NCBI RefSeq assembly: GCF_018904615.1
Contig: NZ_JADCNH010000011.1
Coordinates: 1 to 64,000, forward strand
DNA length: 64,000 nt
From: Verticiella alkaliphila
Lineage (GTDB): Bacteria; Pseudomonadota; Gammaproteobacteria; Burkholderiales; Burkholderiaceae_B
Direction of reading: 5' to 3'
Position 1 is the first letter of the stretch. Every line of letters begins with the position of its first letter. The translations under genes were made by a program, and so were the position numbers. A model generated the notes under the pieces. It saw only the letters and a list, made by a program, of their open reading frames with translations, did no database searches and was not told the origin of the DNA. Of this stretch, positions 39,006 to 49,445 are shown in pieces.

Positions 39006-40121
39006 ATGTCCCAGCCTGTGCAAGCCCGGGCCGCTGTCTGTCGAGCCGTGGACGGCCCGATCACCGTCGAGACCCTGACGGTCAAGCCGCCAGGGCCCGG
39101 CGAGGTCATGCTGCGGCTCTCGGCCTGCGGTGTGTGCCACAGTGATCTGTCGATCGTCACCGGCACCATCCGGGGGGCCTTGCCCATGGTGCTTGGCCAC
39201 GAGGGCGCCGGCGTGATCGAGGCGGTCGGGCCGGGCGTGACCGAGTTTGCCGTGGGCGACACGGTGCTGAGCTCCTTCATCTCCATGTGCGGCCGTTGCC
39301 GCTACTGCGCCACCGGTCGCCCGCAGCTGTGCGATCAGCCGGCCACCGCCGCGCTCGCGGCCCCCGGCGCCGAGCCGCGGTTTCGCGATGCGCGCGGCGA
39401 GGGCATGCAGGTGTTCGCGGGCTGCGGCGTGATGGCCGAAGTGGCGACGCTCTCGACGGACAGCGTCGTCAAGGTTCCGGGTGACGTGCCGATGGACAAG
39501 GCCTGCCTCATCAGCTGCGGTGTGATGACGGGGGTGGGGGCGGCCTTCAACACGGCCAAGGTGTCGCCGGGCGACATCACAGTGGTGTTCGGCTGCGGCG
39601 GCGTCGGGCTCTCGGCGATCCAGGGCTGCCGGATCGCGGGTGCGGGCATGATCGTGGCTGTGGACACGCTGGATTTCAAGCTGCAGATGGCGCGCGACAT
39701 GGGCGCGACGCACGTGGTCAACGCCAGGACAGTGGACAACGTCGTCAAGGCCGTGCTCGCGATGACCGGCGGTGGCGCGGACTTCGCCTTCGAGTGTGTG
39801 GGGGTGGGCGACATCGTGGCCCAGGCCGTCGGGGTGCTGGCCAAGGGCGGCACGGCCGTCGCCGTGGGGGTGGCCGGGGCGAAAGACACCGCGGCAGTCC
39901 GCCCGGCGCTCATGACCTTCGGCGAGCGCACGCTCACGGGCAGCTACTTCGGCTCGGCCCGCCCGCGCGAGGATTTCCCCCGTCTGATCGGCCTGTATCG
40001 CAACGGGCAGTTGAAGCTCGACGAGATGGTGACCCGCACCTACGGTATCGAGGAGGCACCGCAGGCGTTCGACGATCTCGCGCAAGGGCGCAACGCGCGC
40101 GGTGTCATTGTCTTTGGATGA
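39006..40121 (+). CDS. Zinc-dependent alcohol dehydrogenase
   Basis: 371-residue class III-like medium-chain dehydrogenase using NAD(P). Catalytic Zn ligands Cys44 (CGVCHSD) and His65-Glu66 (GHEGAG); structural Zn Cys95, Cys98, Cys101 and Cys109 (MCGRCRYC plus QLC); nucleotide-binding GCGGVGLSAIQG. A very strong SD (AGGAGG at 38993-38998) fixes the ATG at 39006. Placed 153 bases after garD, it could be a separate unit; substrate unknown. Confidence 0.93.
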   Translation: MSQPVQARAAVCRAVDGPITVETLTVKPPGPGEVMLRLSACGVCHSDLSIVTGTIRGALPMVLGHEGAGVIEAVGPGVTEFAVGDTVLSSFISMCGRCRYCATGRPQLCDQPATAALAAPGAEPRFRDARGEGMQVFAGCGVMAEVATLSTDSVVKVPGDVPMDKACLISCGVMTGVGAAFNTAKVSPGDITVVFGCGGVGLSAIQGCRIAGAGMIVAVDTLDFKLQMARDMGATHVVNARTVDNVVKAVLAMTGGGADFAFECVGVGDIVAQAVGVLAKGGTAVAVGVAGAKDTAAVRPALMTFGERTLTGSYFGSARPREDFPRLIGLYRNGQLKLDEMVTRTYGIEEAPQAFDDLAQGRNARGVIVFG

Positions 40122-40125
40122 TGGC

Positions 40126-40151
40126 GGCGGCCCGGCGCGGCCCGGGCCGCC
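40126..40151. terminator. Hairpin between convergent genes
   Basis: GGCGGCCCG and CGGGCCGCC form a perfect 9-bp stem with an 8-base loop in the 36-base gap between the dehydrogenase and amidase genes. No T tract. Confidence 0.5.
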
Positions 40152-40157
40152 AGCGGC

Positions 40158-41597
40158 TCAGAGTTGCCAGGCCGAGAGGTCGGGTAGACCAATCCCCAGC
40201 ACTGACATCAGCGCACTGGCCGCATCCAGAAGGCGGGCATCCTGGCCGGTCGGCGCCATGACCTGCAGCGAGAGCGGCATGCCGTCCTCGTCCCGTCCGC
40301 TGGGCAGGGCCACGGCCGGCGCATCCAGGAAATTCGCCGGTCGCAGCAACAGGCCAAGGCCCGCATGGCGCACATCCGCGTCGTCCAGGGGTTGTGCACC
40401 CTGGTCGCAAGCCGGCAGCAGCAGCACCTCGCCCGCCGGCATGGCCTGGGCGAACGCCGCCTGATCGGCGCTGCGTCGCGCGAGCGCCGCCTCGTAGGCC
40501 ACGCGCGGGGTGTCACGGCCGCCGAAGAGCCGCGTACGCACGACATCCCACATCGGCTGAGCGGCGTCGTCAGCCAGATGACCCCAGTGCCGCCATCCCT
40601 CGTAGCCCAGGACGCAGGAGTTGTCCTGTGCCATGCGGGCGAAGGACAGTGAGGAAGGCACCTGCCAAGGCGTGAGCGTCCAGCCCGCGCCGACGAGAGC
40701 GGTCAGCGTGCCGTCCCAGTGCGCCCGGGCTTGCGCAGACAACGCGACTGGCCAGTGTTCTGGTGGCAGGAACATCGCGCGCTTCGGCGCGAAGGGGTGG
40801 GCATGCGGGAGTGCCGCCCACGTGGCGGACGACGTCTGCAGCGTGATCGCGTCCTCGCTGTCCGGGCCTGCCAGCACCTGGGTGAGCAGACGCGCATCCT
40901 GCACGGTGCGCGTGATCGGGCCCAGCACGTCGAGGCTGTCGGACAAGGGGAGGCAGCCGGCGCGGCTGATGATGCCCGACGACGGCTTGAAGCCCACGAG
41001 ACCGTTGAGCGCGGCGGGCGCGCGCACGGAGCCCCCCGTGTCGCCGCCGACGGCGAGCGGCGCCAGCCCGGCAGCGACGGCCACCCCCGAGCCGCTGGAC
41101 GAGCCGCCTGGCGCGCGCTCCTCGCGGCTGTCCCAAGGATTGCGTGCCGTGCCTTGCATCGGGTTCTGGCCGGAGAGCCCGAACGCGAACTCAGTCATGC
41201 GCGTCTTGCCAAGGATGGGCATGCCGTGCGCCAGCAGGCGGTGCACGGCCGTGCTGGTGCGCGTGCTCACCTCGGCCAGCCGGGTGCGTGACCCCAGCGT
41301 GGCGCGGATCCCTTCCCAGGCCAGGCTGTCCTTGATGGCCACAGGCACCCCGTGCAGGGGGCCAAGGACGATGCCTGCCGCGAGCAGGCGATCGGCCGCC
41401 TCGGCCTGGGCGAGGGCACGCTCGGCGGTGACCTCGGCAAAGGCTGCCAGCGCGGCACCGCGTGCGATGCGATCCAGGAAGTACCGGGTCAGCTCGAGCG
41501 CGCTCACGCGCCGCTCGCGCACGGCCTGCGCCAATGCGCTCGCGGGCTGGGCGTGCCAGGGAAGTTCGTGGACAGACTCGGACATCGACAGGGGCAT
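40158..41597 (-). CDS. Amidase signature family hydrolase
   Basis: 479-residue amidase with the Ser-cisSer-Lys triad: Lys89 in VAIKDS, the Gly/Ser loop GGSSSGSGVAVAAG (164 on) and nucleophile Ser190 in GGDTGGSVRAP. Cytoplasmic. The start at 41597 overlaps the MFS stop by one base (TGATG); a Met four codons on is an alternative. The amide substrate is unknown, but coupling to an importer suggests that both serve one imported compound. It is not GatA: no gatB or gatC is near. Confidence 0.92.
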   Translation of the reverse strand: MPLSMSESVHELPWHAQPASALAQAVRERRVSALELTRYFLDRIARGAALAAFAEVTAERALAQAEAADRLLAAGIVLGPLHGVPVAIKDSLAWEGIRATLGSRTRLAEVSTRTSTAVHRLLAHGMPILGKTRMTEFAFGLSGQNPMQGTARNPWDSREERAPGGSSSGSGVAVAAGLAPLAVGGDTGGSVRAPAALNGLVGFKPSSGIISRAGCLPLSDSLDVLGPITRTVQDARLLTQVLAGPDSEDAITLQTSSATWAALPHAHPFAPKRAMFLPPEHWPVALSAQARAHWDGTLTALVGAGWTLTPWQVPSSLSFARMAQDNSCVLGYEGWRHWGHLADDAAQPMWDVVRTRLFGGRDTPRVAYEAALARRSADQAAFAQAMPAGEVLLLPACDQGAQPLDDADVRHAGLGLLLRPANFLDAPAVALPSGRDEDGMPLSLQVMAPTGQDARLLDAASALMSVLGIGLPDLSAWQL

Positions 41598-42892
41598 CAC
41601 TGGAGAGGTTTGCCCACGGACTCGGGCATGCGCACGAACGTGAAGAGCGAGATCGCCGCGCCCGCGAGCACATAGTAGAAGAACCACGTCTCCATGCCTT
41701 TGCTCTGCAGCCAGGTGAGCAGGTAGGGCGTGGTGCCGCCCAGCAGTGCCACCATGAGGTTGTAGGGCGTGCCGATGCCCACGGCGCGCACGCTCGTGGG
41801 AAATTGTTCAGACATGATCGCGGGCGCAATGGCGGTGTACATCGCATACAGCACGAGACCGAAGATCTCCACCATCAGGATCGAGCCGAACGTGGGGCCG
41901 AGCGAGGTCATCACCGGGAAGAAGAAGACCAGATAGCCCAGGGCGAAGGCGATGAGCTGTGGCTTGCGGCCGATGCGGTCCGAGAGCGCGCCGAAGACCG
42001 GCTGCAGCAGCATGAACACGATCAGGGCAACCGTGTTGGCAGCGAACGCCGTCTTGGGTTCGGCGCCCACATGGCGGATGGCGTAGGTCGGCACGTAGGC
42101 CACGAAGATATAGAAGGCGAAGGTGCTGAGGATCGAGAAGCCGACAATGCGCAGCACGGCATGCGGGTGCTCGCGCAGCAGCGTGCGCAATGGCTGCTTC
42201 TGTACGCCGGCCGCCTTGTTGTGCGCGAAGGCTTCGGTCTCGCGCACGGTGCGGCGGATCCACATGCCGACGACGCCACCGACCGCGCCGATCAGGAAGG
42301 GCACGCGCCAGCCCCACTCGCGCATGGACGCATCCGACAAGGTGGAGGTGAGCACCCAGCCCACGGCCGAGGCGGCGAGAATCCCGATGGCGGCGCTGAA
42401 GAACACGAAGCTCGAGTAGAACCCGCGCCGCTTGTTGGGCGCCATCTCCGTGAGGAATGTGGTGGCCGAGGCATACTCCCCACCCAGCGACAGGCCTTGC
42501 AGCAAGCGGGCCAGGGTGAGGAGCACCGGGGCGAAGATGCCGATGGTGGCGTAGGTGGGCGTGATGCCGATGATGAGCGAGCCGCCCGCCATCATGACGA
42601 TGGTCAGGGCAAGCGCCGCCTTGCGGCCGTGTCGATCAGCGTAGATGCCCAGCAGCCAGCCACCAATGGGCCGCATGAAAAAGCCCACGGCGAAGATGCC
42701 GAAGGAGGCGAGCAGCGCCGTCGTGTCGTTGCCTTCCGGAAAGAATTGCTTGGAGAAAAAGATCGCGAAGGCCGCATAGATGGTCCAATCGAACCATTCG
42801 ACTGCGTTGCCGACGCTGCCGGCGAGGATGATGCGGGCGCGCGAGCTCGGTGCGGGCGAGGCGGCCGTCGAGGCCGGGGATTGGGCTGTCAT
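41597..42892 (-). CDS. MFS transporter, metabolite:H+ symporter (MHS) type
   Basis: 431 residues with 12 predicted transmembrane segments. The MHS opening GSVGNAVEWFDWTIYAAFA, FMRPIGGWLLGIYADRHGRK between helices 2 and 3, and LLQGLSLGGEYASATTFLTE are characteristic of the proline/betaine-shikimate-alpha-ketoglutarate group. It heads a two-gene unit with the amidase and is divergent from the duplicated Lrp regulator. Confidence 0.93.
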   Translation of the reverse strand: MTAQSPASTAASPAPSSRARIILAGSVGNAVEWFDWTIYAAFAIFFSKQFFPEGNDTTALLASFGIFAVGFFMRPIGGWLLGIYADRHGRKAALALTIVMMAGGSLIIGITPTYATIGIFAPVLLTLARLLQGLSLGGEYASATTFLTEMAPNKRRGFYSSFVFFSAAIGILAASAVGWVLTSTLSDASMREWGWRVPFLIGAVGGVVGMWIRRTVRETEAFAHNKAAGVQKQPLRTLLREHPHAVLRIVGFSILSTFAFYIFVAYVPTYAIRHVGAEPKTAFAANTVALIVFMLLQPVFGALSDRIGRKPQLIAFALGYLVFFFPVMTSLGPTFGSILMVEIFGLVLYAMYTAIAPAIMSEQFPTSVRAVGIGTPYNLMVALLGGTTPYLLTWLQSKGMETWFFYYVLAGAAISLFTFVRMPESVGKPLQ

Positions 42893-42972
42893 GATGTCGG
42901 TTGTTTGTTTTTGGTCAATCGAGTCGGTTATTTTTTTGTATTTATCAGAAAAACTTAGTTGAATTTATTTTT
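42893..42972. promoter_or_regulatory. AT-rich divergent promoter region
   Basis: 80 bases of markedly AT-rich sequence with T runs (TTATTTTTTTG, GAATTTATTTTT) separate the start codons of the MFS and Lrp-type genes. It must hold both promoters and probably the regulator site; I cannot place exact hexamers with confidence. Confidence 0.5.
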
Positions 42973-44013
42973 ATGGACACGTCAAGTCGGGGTAGTCCCC
43001 TATCTCCCATCCTGGACGACACGGATCTGGCCTGTCTCGTCGCCCTGCAGGCCGAACCGCGGGCGTCCTGGCGCGAGCTCGGCGCGGCCACAGGGGTCCC
43101 CGAGCGGACTGTGGCGCGCCGCATTCGCCGGCTCGTCGATGCCGGTGCGCTGCGCGTCGTGGCCGAGCCCGATCCGCTCATCACGGGACGAGGCGTGGTT
43201 GTTCACGCCTGGGTGCGCTGCCGCGCCGGCCGGGCCGACGACGTCGCACAGCGTCTGGCGCAGCTCGATCACTGCCAACTGGTGGTGACGCTGGCAGGCT
43301 CGGCAGACCTGATGGCAGAGCTCACGCTGGCGGACGCTGCCCGGATGCCGGCCGTGATCACGCGTGAGTTGCCCTCCATCGATGGCGTGGAGCGGGTCGA
43401 AGCCCGTCTGGTGTTGCGGCCGTTCCGCCGTGCCGGCCAGTGGCGGATCCAACCGGTCGAGGCGCCGGCCACGCTCCCGGAGCAGGGCAGTGACACGCCG
43501 CGTCCCGCTGGGCTGAACGAGGCTGAGCAGCGCATGGTGGCCCACCTCATGGTGGATGGCCGCGCGGGGCTGGCCGAACTGGCCGAGCGCACCGGGGTGA
43601 GCGAGCCGACCGCACAGCGGCTCCTGCACGGTCTCACGGAGCGCCGCGCCCTCAGTTTTCGGGTGGAAGTCGAGCCCGCGCTGGTCGGCTATCCCGTGGA
43701 GGCCGTGATCTCGGTGAGCGTGCGGCCCCAGGCCGTGGATGCCATGGCGGCGCATCTTGCGAGCGATCCGCACACGCGCTGCCTCTTTGGCACGAGTGGC
43801 GGCGCTCAGCTCTTCTGGCACGTGCTCTGCCGCGACAGCCTGCACCTCTGGAACGTCACCACGCGCCGGCTGGGCGAGGCTGAAGGGGTCTTGAGCAGCG
43901 ACGTCTGCGTGGTCATGCGTGCCCACAAACGGTGCGGCATCCTGCGTGCTGAGGCAGCCGAGGCTGAACCCCCGCACGCCTACAATGGGCGTGACCCCAC
44001 CTGCTGGAGCGCC
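42973..44013 (+). CDS. Duplicated Lrp/AsnC-type regulator, in frame with the next gene
   Basis: About 347 residues from the ATG at 42973, built as two Lrp units: HTH 1 (about 15-65, WRELGAATGVPERTVARRI) plus RAM 1, then HTH 2 (about 185-230, LAELAERTGVSEPTAQRLL) plus RAM 2. The regulator should end shortly after RAHKRCGIL, but there is no stop; the frame reads through a linker-like stretch into the ATPase at 44014. The linker contains TACAAT (43981-43986), which looks like a -10, as if it were intergenic DNA with a lost stop. A one-base addition upstream would give a TGA at 43950-43952. Divergent from MFS-amidase, its likely target. Confidence 0.8.
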
Positions 44014-44675
<662 letters not shown>

Positions 44676-44679
<4 letters not shown>

Positions 44680-47258
44680 GCGCGCGCGCAGCGTACCGTC
44701 CGGAGCGCGTGCGCCGGCCCGTCTTGGGCAGTGCCCCGGCTTTCTGGGCGGCCATCGGGGCGTTGCTGAGTCATTGGCGGCGGCACCCGGTCCAGGGCGC
44801 GAGCATCGTCGTCGGGCTCTGGCTAGCGACCGCGTTGTGGACGGGCGTGCAGGCGCTGAACGCGCAGGCGCGGGCAGACTACGACCGCGCCGCGGCCACG
44901 CTCACCGGGCCTGCCGAGGCGCAGCTCGTGGCGGCGCAGGGTGGGGCGTTGCGCCAGTCAGACTACGTGGCCTTGCGCCGGGCAGGTTGGGCGGTGTCGC
45001 CCGTGCTGGAGGGGCGCTTGCGCGTGGTGGACGCGGCTGGGGGGCCGCTCACGCTGCAGATCGTGGGCATCGAACCCTTGACGCTGCCCGCCGGCACGGC
45101 GGTGGCCGGGCAGCGTGCGCAGTCCTGGGACCTGGCCACCTTCATCGGCCCGCCCGGGCAGGCGTGGATCGCGCCTGACACCTTGCGTCGCCTGGGCGCG
45201 GCACCCGGTGACCGGTGGCGCGTGGCTGCGTCCGACGAGGCGGCACCGGCGCCCAAGGCCGCTGCGGCAGCCGACAGCAGTGCGTTGCCGCGGCTTGTCG
45301 CACAGCCGACGCTCGCGCCCGGTGTGGTGGTGATGGATATCGGCAATGCCCAGACCGTGTTGCGCGCCGAGGGCCAGGTGACCCGACTGCTGCTAGACGA
45401 GGCCGCGCCGGCGATGCCGATGCCGCCGGCCCTCGCCGAACGCGTGCGCACGCTGCCCGCCGAGGACACCGGTGACCTGCGCCGGCTGACCGACAGCTTC
45501 CATCTGAATCTCACGGCCTTGGCTTTGCTGGCCTTCATCGTCGGTCTCTTCATCGTGAATGCGGCGATCGGCCTGGCGCTTGAACAGCGCCGTCCCTTGC
45601 TGCGCACCCTGCGCGCCTGCGGCGTGAGCCTGCGCACGCTGATCGGTGCCCTCGCGGCAGAGCTCGGTGTGTTCGCCGTGTTAGGTGGGGCCTTGGGCGT
45701 GGCAAGCGGCTATGCGCTGGCGGGTGTCCTGTTGCCGGACGTCTCGGCCAGCCTGCGCGGGCTGTATGGGGCCGAGGTGGCAGGGCAATTGGCCTTGTCG
45801 CCGTCCTGGTGGTTGGCCGGCCTGTCGATCAGCCTGCTGGGGGCTGTGCTTGCCGGCGCGAGCAGCCTGTGGCGTGCGGCCCGCCTGCCGGTGCTGGCCG
45901 TGGCGCAGCCGCAGGCCTGGCGCGCGGCGCAGTCACGGGCATCGCGCCGCCAGGCCGGGCTCGCGGTGGCGCTGCTTGCCGTATGCGGCGCGTGTTGGGC
46001 CTGGGGCAACAGCCTGGCATCGGCCTTCGGCATGGTGGGCACGCTGCTCTTGGCCGCCGCGCTCGCCTTGCCCGCCTTGCTCGATGCCATCCTGGCCGCC
46101 CTGGCCCGGGTGTGCCGTCGGCCGCTGGCCACCTGGTTCGTGGCCGACAGCCGCCAGCAGCTGCCGTCCCTGTCACTGGCTCTGATGGCGCTGTTGCTCG
46201 CGCTGTCGGCCAGTGTGGGCGTGGGCAGCATGACTGAGGGCTTTCGACAGACGTTCACCGGCTGGCTCGAACGCCGCCTGTCGGCGGACCTCTTCATCAC
46301 GCCGCGTGACACAGCGCAGGGCGTGGCGCTCGCCGCCTGGCTCGAGACCCAGCCGGGCGTGGACGCCGTGCTGCCGCAATGGCGCAGCGAAAGCCGCGTG
46401 GCCGGCTGGCCCACGCAGTGGGTGGGCGTGCCGGATCATCCGAGCTTCCAGGAATCCTGGCCCCTGCTGTCCGCGCAGCCGCAGCCATGGGCGGCCATCG
46501 CGGCAGGCGAAGGGGCGCTCGTGAGCGAACAGTTTGCCCGTCGCCTCGGCGTGCGGCCCGGCGATTCCGTCGATCTGACGTTGGCCGGGACACCGGTGGC
46601 GCTGCGCATCGTCGGCTGGTATGCCGACTACGGCAACCCGCAGGGGCAGGTGCTCGTGAACGCAGACTGGTTGCGCCGTCACGATCCGCAGGCGCGCATG
46701 ACAGGCATGGGGGCTCGTCTGGACCCCGGCGCCGATGCCCAGGCGCTCGCCGAGCGCCTGGAGACGCGCTATGCCGGCGAAGGGGCGCGCGTCCAGGATC
46801 AGGCCACGTTGAAGCGCTGGTCCCAGGAAGTGTTCGATCGCACCTTCCAGGCGACAGCCGCGCTGAACACGCTGACGCTCGCCGTCGCGGGGGTGGCCTT
46901 GTTCATCAGCCTGCTCACGCTCAGCCAGAGCCGTCTCGTGCAACTCGCCCCGCTGTGGGCTCTGGGCACGTCGCGCGCCACCCTTGCCACGTTGTCATTG
47001 GCCCAGACGCTGCTGCTGGCCGGCCTCACGATCGTGCTGGCCATGCCGTTCGGCCTCGCGCTGGCGTGGTGTCTGGTGGCCGTGGTCAATGTGCAGGCTT
47101 TCGGGTGGCAGCTGCCCTTGTATGTCTTCCCGGATCAGCTGTTCAAGCTGGGTCTGCTCGGTCTCGTGACGAGCCTGGCTGCCGCGGCAGGCCCCCTCTG
47201 GCGGCTCGCCCGGCGTCCGCCGGCGGATCTGCTGCGGCAATTCGCTCAGGAGCGATGA
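44676..47258 (+). CDS. Large FtsX-type ABC permease (YbbP/AttF-G-like)
   Basis: 860 residues with two FtsX/MacB permease cores in one chain: a leading membrane anchor (about 35-55), a periplasmic domain, helices at about 280-405, then more helices, a second periplasmic domain (about 520-720) and a final set of three helices at about 735-840. Such a duplicated permease pairs with a YbbA-type ATPase; these systems move lipids or act mechanically on the envelope rather than import solutes. It starts with GTG overlapping the ATPase stop and is followed by an AttH-like lipoprotein. Confidence 0.9.
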
Positions 47259-47309
47259 GCATGATGCGAGGCGTCACCCCGGCAGCCCAATCGAACCGAC
47301 AGGTGTGCG

Positions 47310-48446
47310 ATGCGTGACACCGGTTCTGCCGTGAGTCGCTTCCTTGGGCGCCGCGCCTGGCTGCGTCTGAGCAGCGCCGGGATGCTGATGCCGCTCGTCG
47401 GCTGCGGGCGCGAGGACGCGGCGCGTCCGGCTGCCGGCTTTGCCGGCCTGGGCGAAGCCGCGGGCAGCTACCTGCCGGTGCAGCGCGGCCGCCCGCTGGT
47501 CTTCCCGCAGGATCACGACGCGCATGACGGCTATCGCATCGAATGGTGGTATGTGACGGCCAACCTGCGCGATGAGGCCGGGCACGACTGGGGCGTGCAG
47601 TGGACGCTGTTTCGCTCGGCGATACGCCCCGGTCAGGCAGGCGAGGGGTGGCACAGTCCCAATCTCTGGATGGCGCACGCTGCGCTGACGGGGCCCGGCG
47701 GGCACCAGCACGCCGAGCGTCTGGCCCGTGGCGGCATCGGTCAGGCTGACGTCCAGGTCGCGCCATTCCGGGCCGGCATCGACGACTGGGCCCTCGAAGC
47801 CCCAGTGAGTGCTGCCCCTGCGGGGCAGGACGCGCTGGCGCGACTGCAGATGACCGCGCGTGGCGATGGCTTCGCCTACTCGCTCGCCCTCGCGAGCGAC
47901 GCACCGCTGGTCCTGCACGGGGATGCCGGCTACAGCGAGAAGTCCGGCGCCGGCCAGGCGTCCTACTACTACAGTCAGCCCTTCTATCGCGTGACGGGTG
48001 AGGTTATACGCGACGGCAAGGCAGTGGCGGTCACCGGCCGCGCCTGGCTCGACCGCGAGTGGAGCAGCCAGCCCCTCGCGCCGGAGCAGGAGGGCTGGGA
48101 CTGGTTTTCTCTGCATCTGGCCAACGGCGACAAGCTGATGGTGTTCCAGGTGCGTCAGCGCGACGGCAGCCACTACCGAGCCGGCACCTGGATCCGGCCG
48201 GATGGACAGCAACGTGCGCTGGCGTCCGGCGAGATCGGCCTCGAAGCCCGCACGCGCAGCCGCCAGGTGCATGGACGCGAGGTGCCGACGACCTGGGCGG
48301 TGCGCGTGCCGGTGGCGGGCGTGGACACCACCGTGACGGCACTCGTGCCGCAGGCCTGGATGTGCGGCACGTTCCCGTACTGGGAAGGGCCGGTGCGCAT
48401 CAATGGCGCAGGCGGCATGGGCTATCTGGAGATGACGGGGTACTGA
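47310..48446 (+). CDS. AttH/carotenoid 1,2-hydratase-like lipoprotein
   Basis: 378 residues. The N-terminus carries a signal with lipobox LVGC (Cys32) after a twin Arg, so it is anchored on the periplasmic side. The rest is the two-lobed lipocalin-like AttH/CrtC fold: FPQDHDAHDGYRIEWWYVT, LWMAHAALTG, YYSQPFYRVTGEV and GRAWLDREWSSQPL. In AttEFGH-like systems this protein accompanies an FtsX-type ABC transporter, as here. Hydratase activity on carotenoids is not implied. Confidence 0.92.
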   Translation: MRDTGSAVSRFLGRRAWLRLSSAGMLMPLVGCGREDAARPAAGFAGLGEAAGSYLPVQRGRPLVFPQDHDAHDGYRIEWWYVTANLRDEAGHDWGVQWTLFRSAIRPGQAGEGWHSPNLWMAHAALTGPGGHQHAERLARGGIGQADVQVAPFRAGIDDWALEAPVSAAPAGQDALARLQMTARGDGFAYSLALASDAPLVLHGDAGYSEKSGAGQASYYYSQPFYRVTGEVIRDGKAVAVTGRAWLDREWSSQPLAPEQEGWDWFSLHLANGDKLMVFQVRQRDGSHYRAGTWIRPDGQQRALASGEIGLEARTRSRQVHGREVPTTWAVRVPVAGVDTTVTALVPQAWMCGTFPYWEGPVRINGAGGMGYLEMTGY

Positions 48447-48504
48447 GCGGCACATGTAGGCACATGGATTGCTTTGCTGACGCCCCCTTGTCTCGGTGGC
48501 TGCC

Positions 48505-49362
48505 ATGCCTCGCCTCCATTACACCGTGTCCCTCGCCTACGAGGTCCAGGACGCGGCGGCTCGTGTCATCCTCAACATCGAAGCCGCGCGCACGGCCCAT
48601 CAGGCCATCGTGCGCGAGTCGCTCACCCTCCCGCCCGGCGTGCAGGTCGACCGGCATACCGACCCTGTGCTCGCGAATCGCTGGCTGCGTGTGCATGCGC
48701 CGCCAGGGCCGCTCACGATCCAGTACGAGGCCGTGGTGGACGTGAATGCCCACGAGGCGGATCCGCTCACGCTGAGCGAGCCCTTCGTCGGCGATCTGCC
48801 TTTCGAGGTGCTGCCGTATCTGGCGCCGAGCCGCTACGCGGAATCGGATCGCCTGCGCGCCTCGGCGTGGCGAGAGTTCGGGGCCCTGGCGCCTGGGTAC
48901 GGTCGCGTGATGGCCGTGCGGGCCTGGGTCCAGCAGCATCTGCAATACGTGTCGCAATCGAGCGTGGAGACGACGTCGGCCACGGATTCGATCATCACGC
49001 GTGTCGGCGTGTGCCGGGATTTCGCCAATCTGATGGCCGCCCTGTGCCGTGCGCTGAACCTGCCGGCACGATTCACGACCAGCCTGGACTACGGCAAGGA
49101 TCCGGCTCTGGGGCCCTCGGATTTCCATGCCGTGGTCGAAGTCTTTCTCTCGGGGCGCTGGTATCTGTTCGATCCGTCCGGTGTGGCGTTGCCAACGGGG
49201 CTGTTGCGCATCGGTACCGGGCGCGATGCCAGTGATATCCCGTTCGCCTCGCTCTTCGGTGCCGTCGTGCCTGTCGCCCCACCGGCCATCACCGTGGTGG
49301 CGCTGGCCGAGGATGGCCATGCATGGCCGGCGGCGACCTCGCTGGCGCTCAGCACCGCCTAG
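48505..49362 (+). CDS. Transglutaminase-like (cysteine protease fold) protein
   Basis: 285 residues without signal peptide. An N-terminal beta domain (about 1-105) precedes a transglutaminase core with catalytic triad Cys170 (GVCRDFANLM), His208 (DFHAVVEVFL) and Asp223 (YLFDPSG). The ATG at 48505 is used; a GTG three codons upstream is equally possible. It follows the AttH-like gene by 58 bases and may be in the same unit. Such proteins can act as peptidases; target unknown. Confidence 0.9.
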   Translation: MPRLHYTVSLAYEVQDAAARVILNIEAARTAHQAIVRESLTLPPGVQVDRHTDPVLANRWLRVHAPPGPLTIQYEAVVDVNAHEADPLTLSEPFVGDLPFEVLPYLAPSRYAESDRLRASAWREFGALAPGYGRVMAVRAWVQQHLQYVSQSSVETTSATDSIITRVGVCRDFANLMAALCRALNLPARFTTSLDYGKDPALGPSDFHAVVEVFLSGRWYLFDPSGVALPTGLLRIGTGRDASDIPFASLFGAVVPVAPPAITVVALAEDGHAWPAATSLALSTA

Positions 49363-49445
49363 CCGTTGGCGCGGGTCCGGGCCGCACCGTTGAGCGTCGG
49401 CGCGGGCCCGTGTAGGCTGCGCACATCGCGTTGATCCTGACCGCC

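Noticed and set aside
41462-42958. 498-codon open frame antisense to the MFS-amidase junction
   Set aside because: Charge-rich repeat-like composition typical of an antisense shadow; the membrane protein on the other strand is clear.
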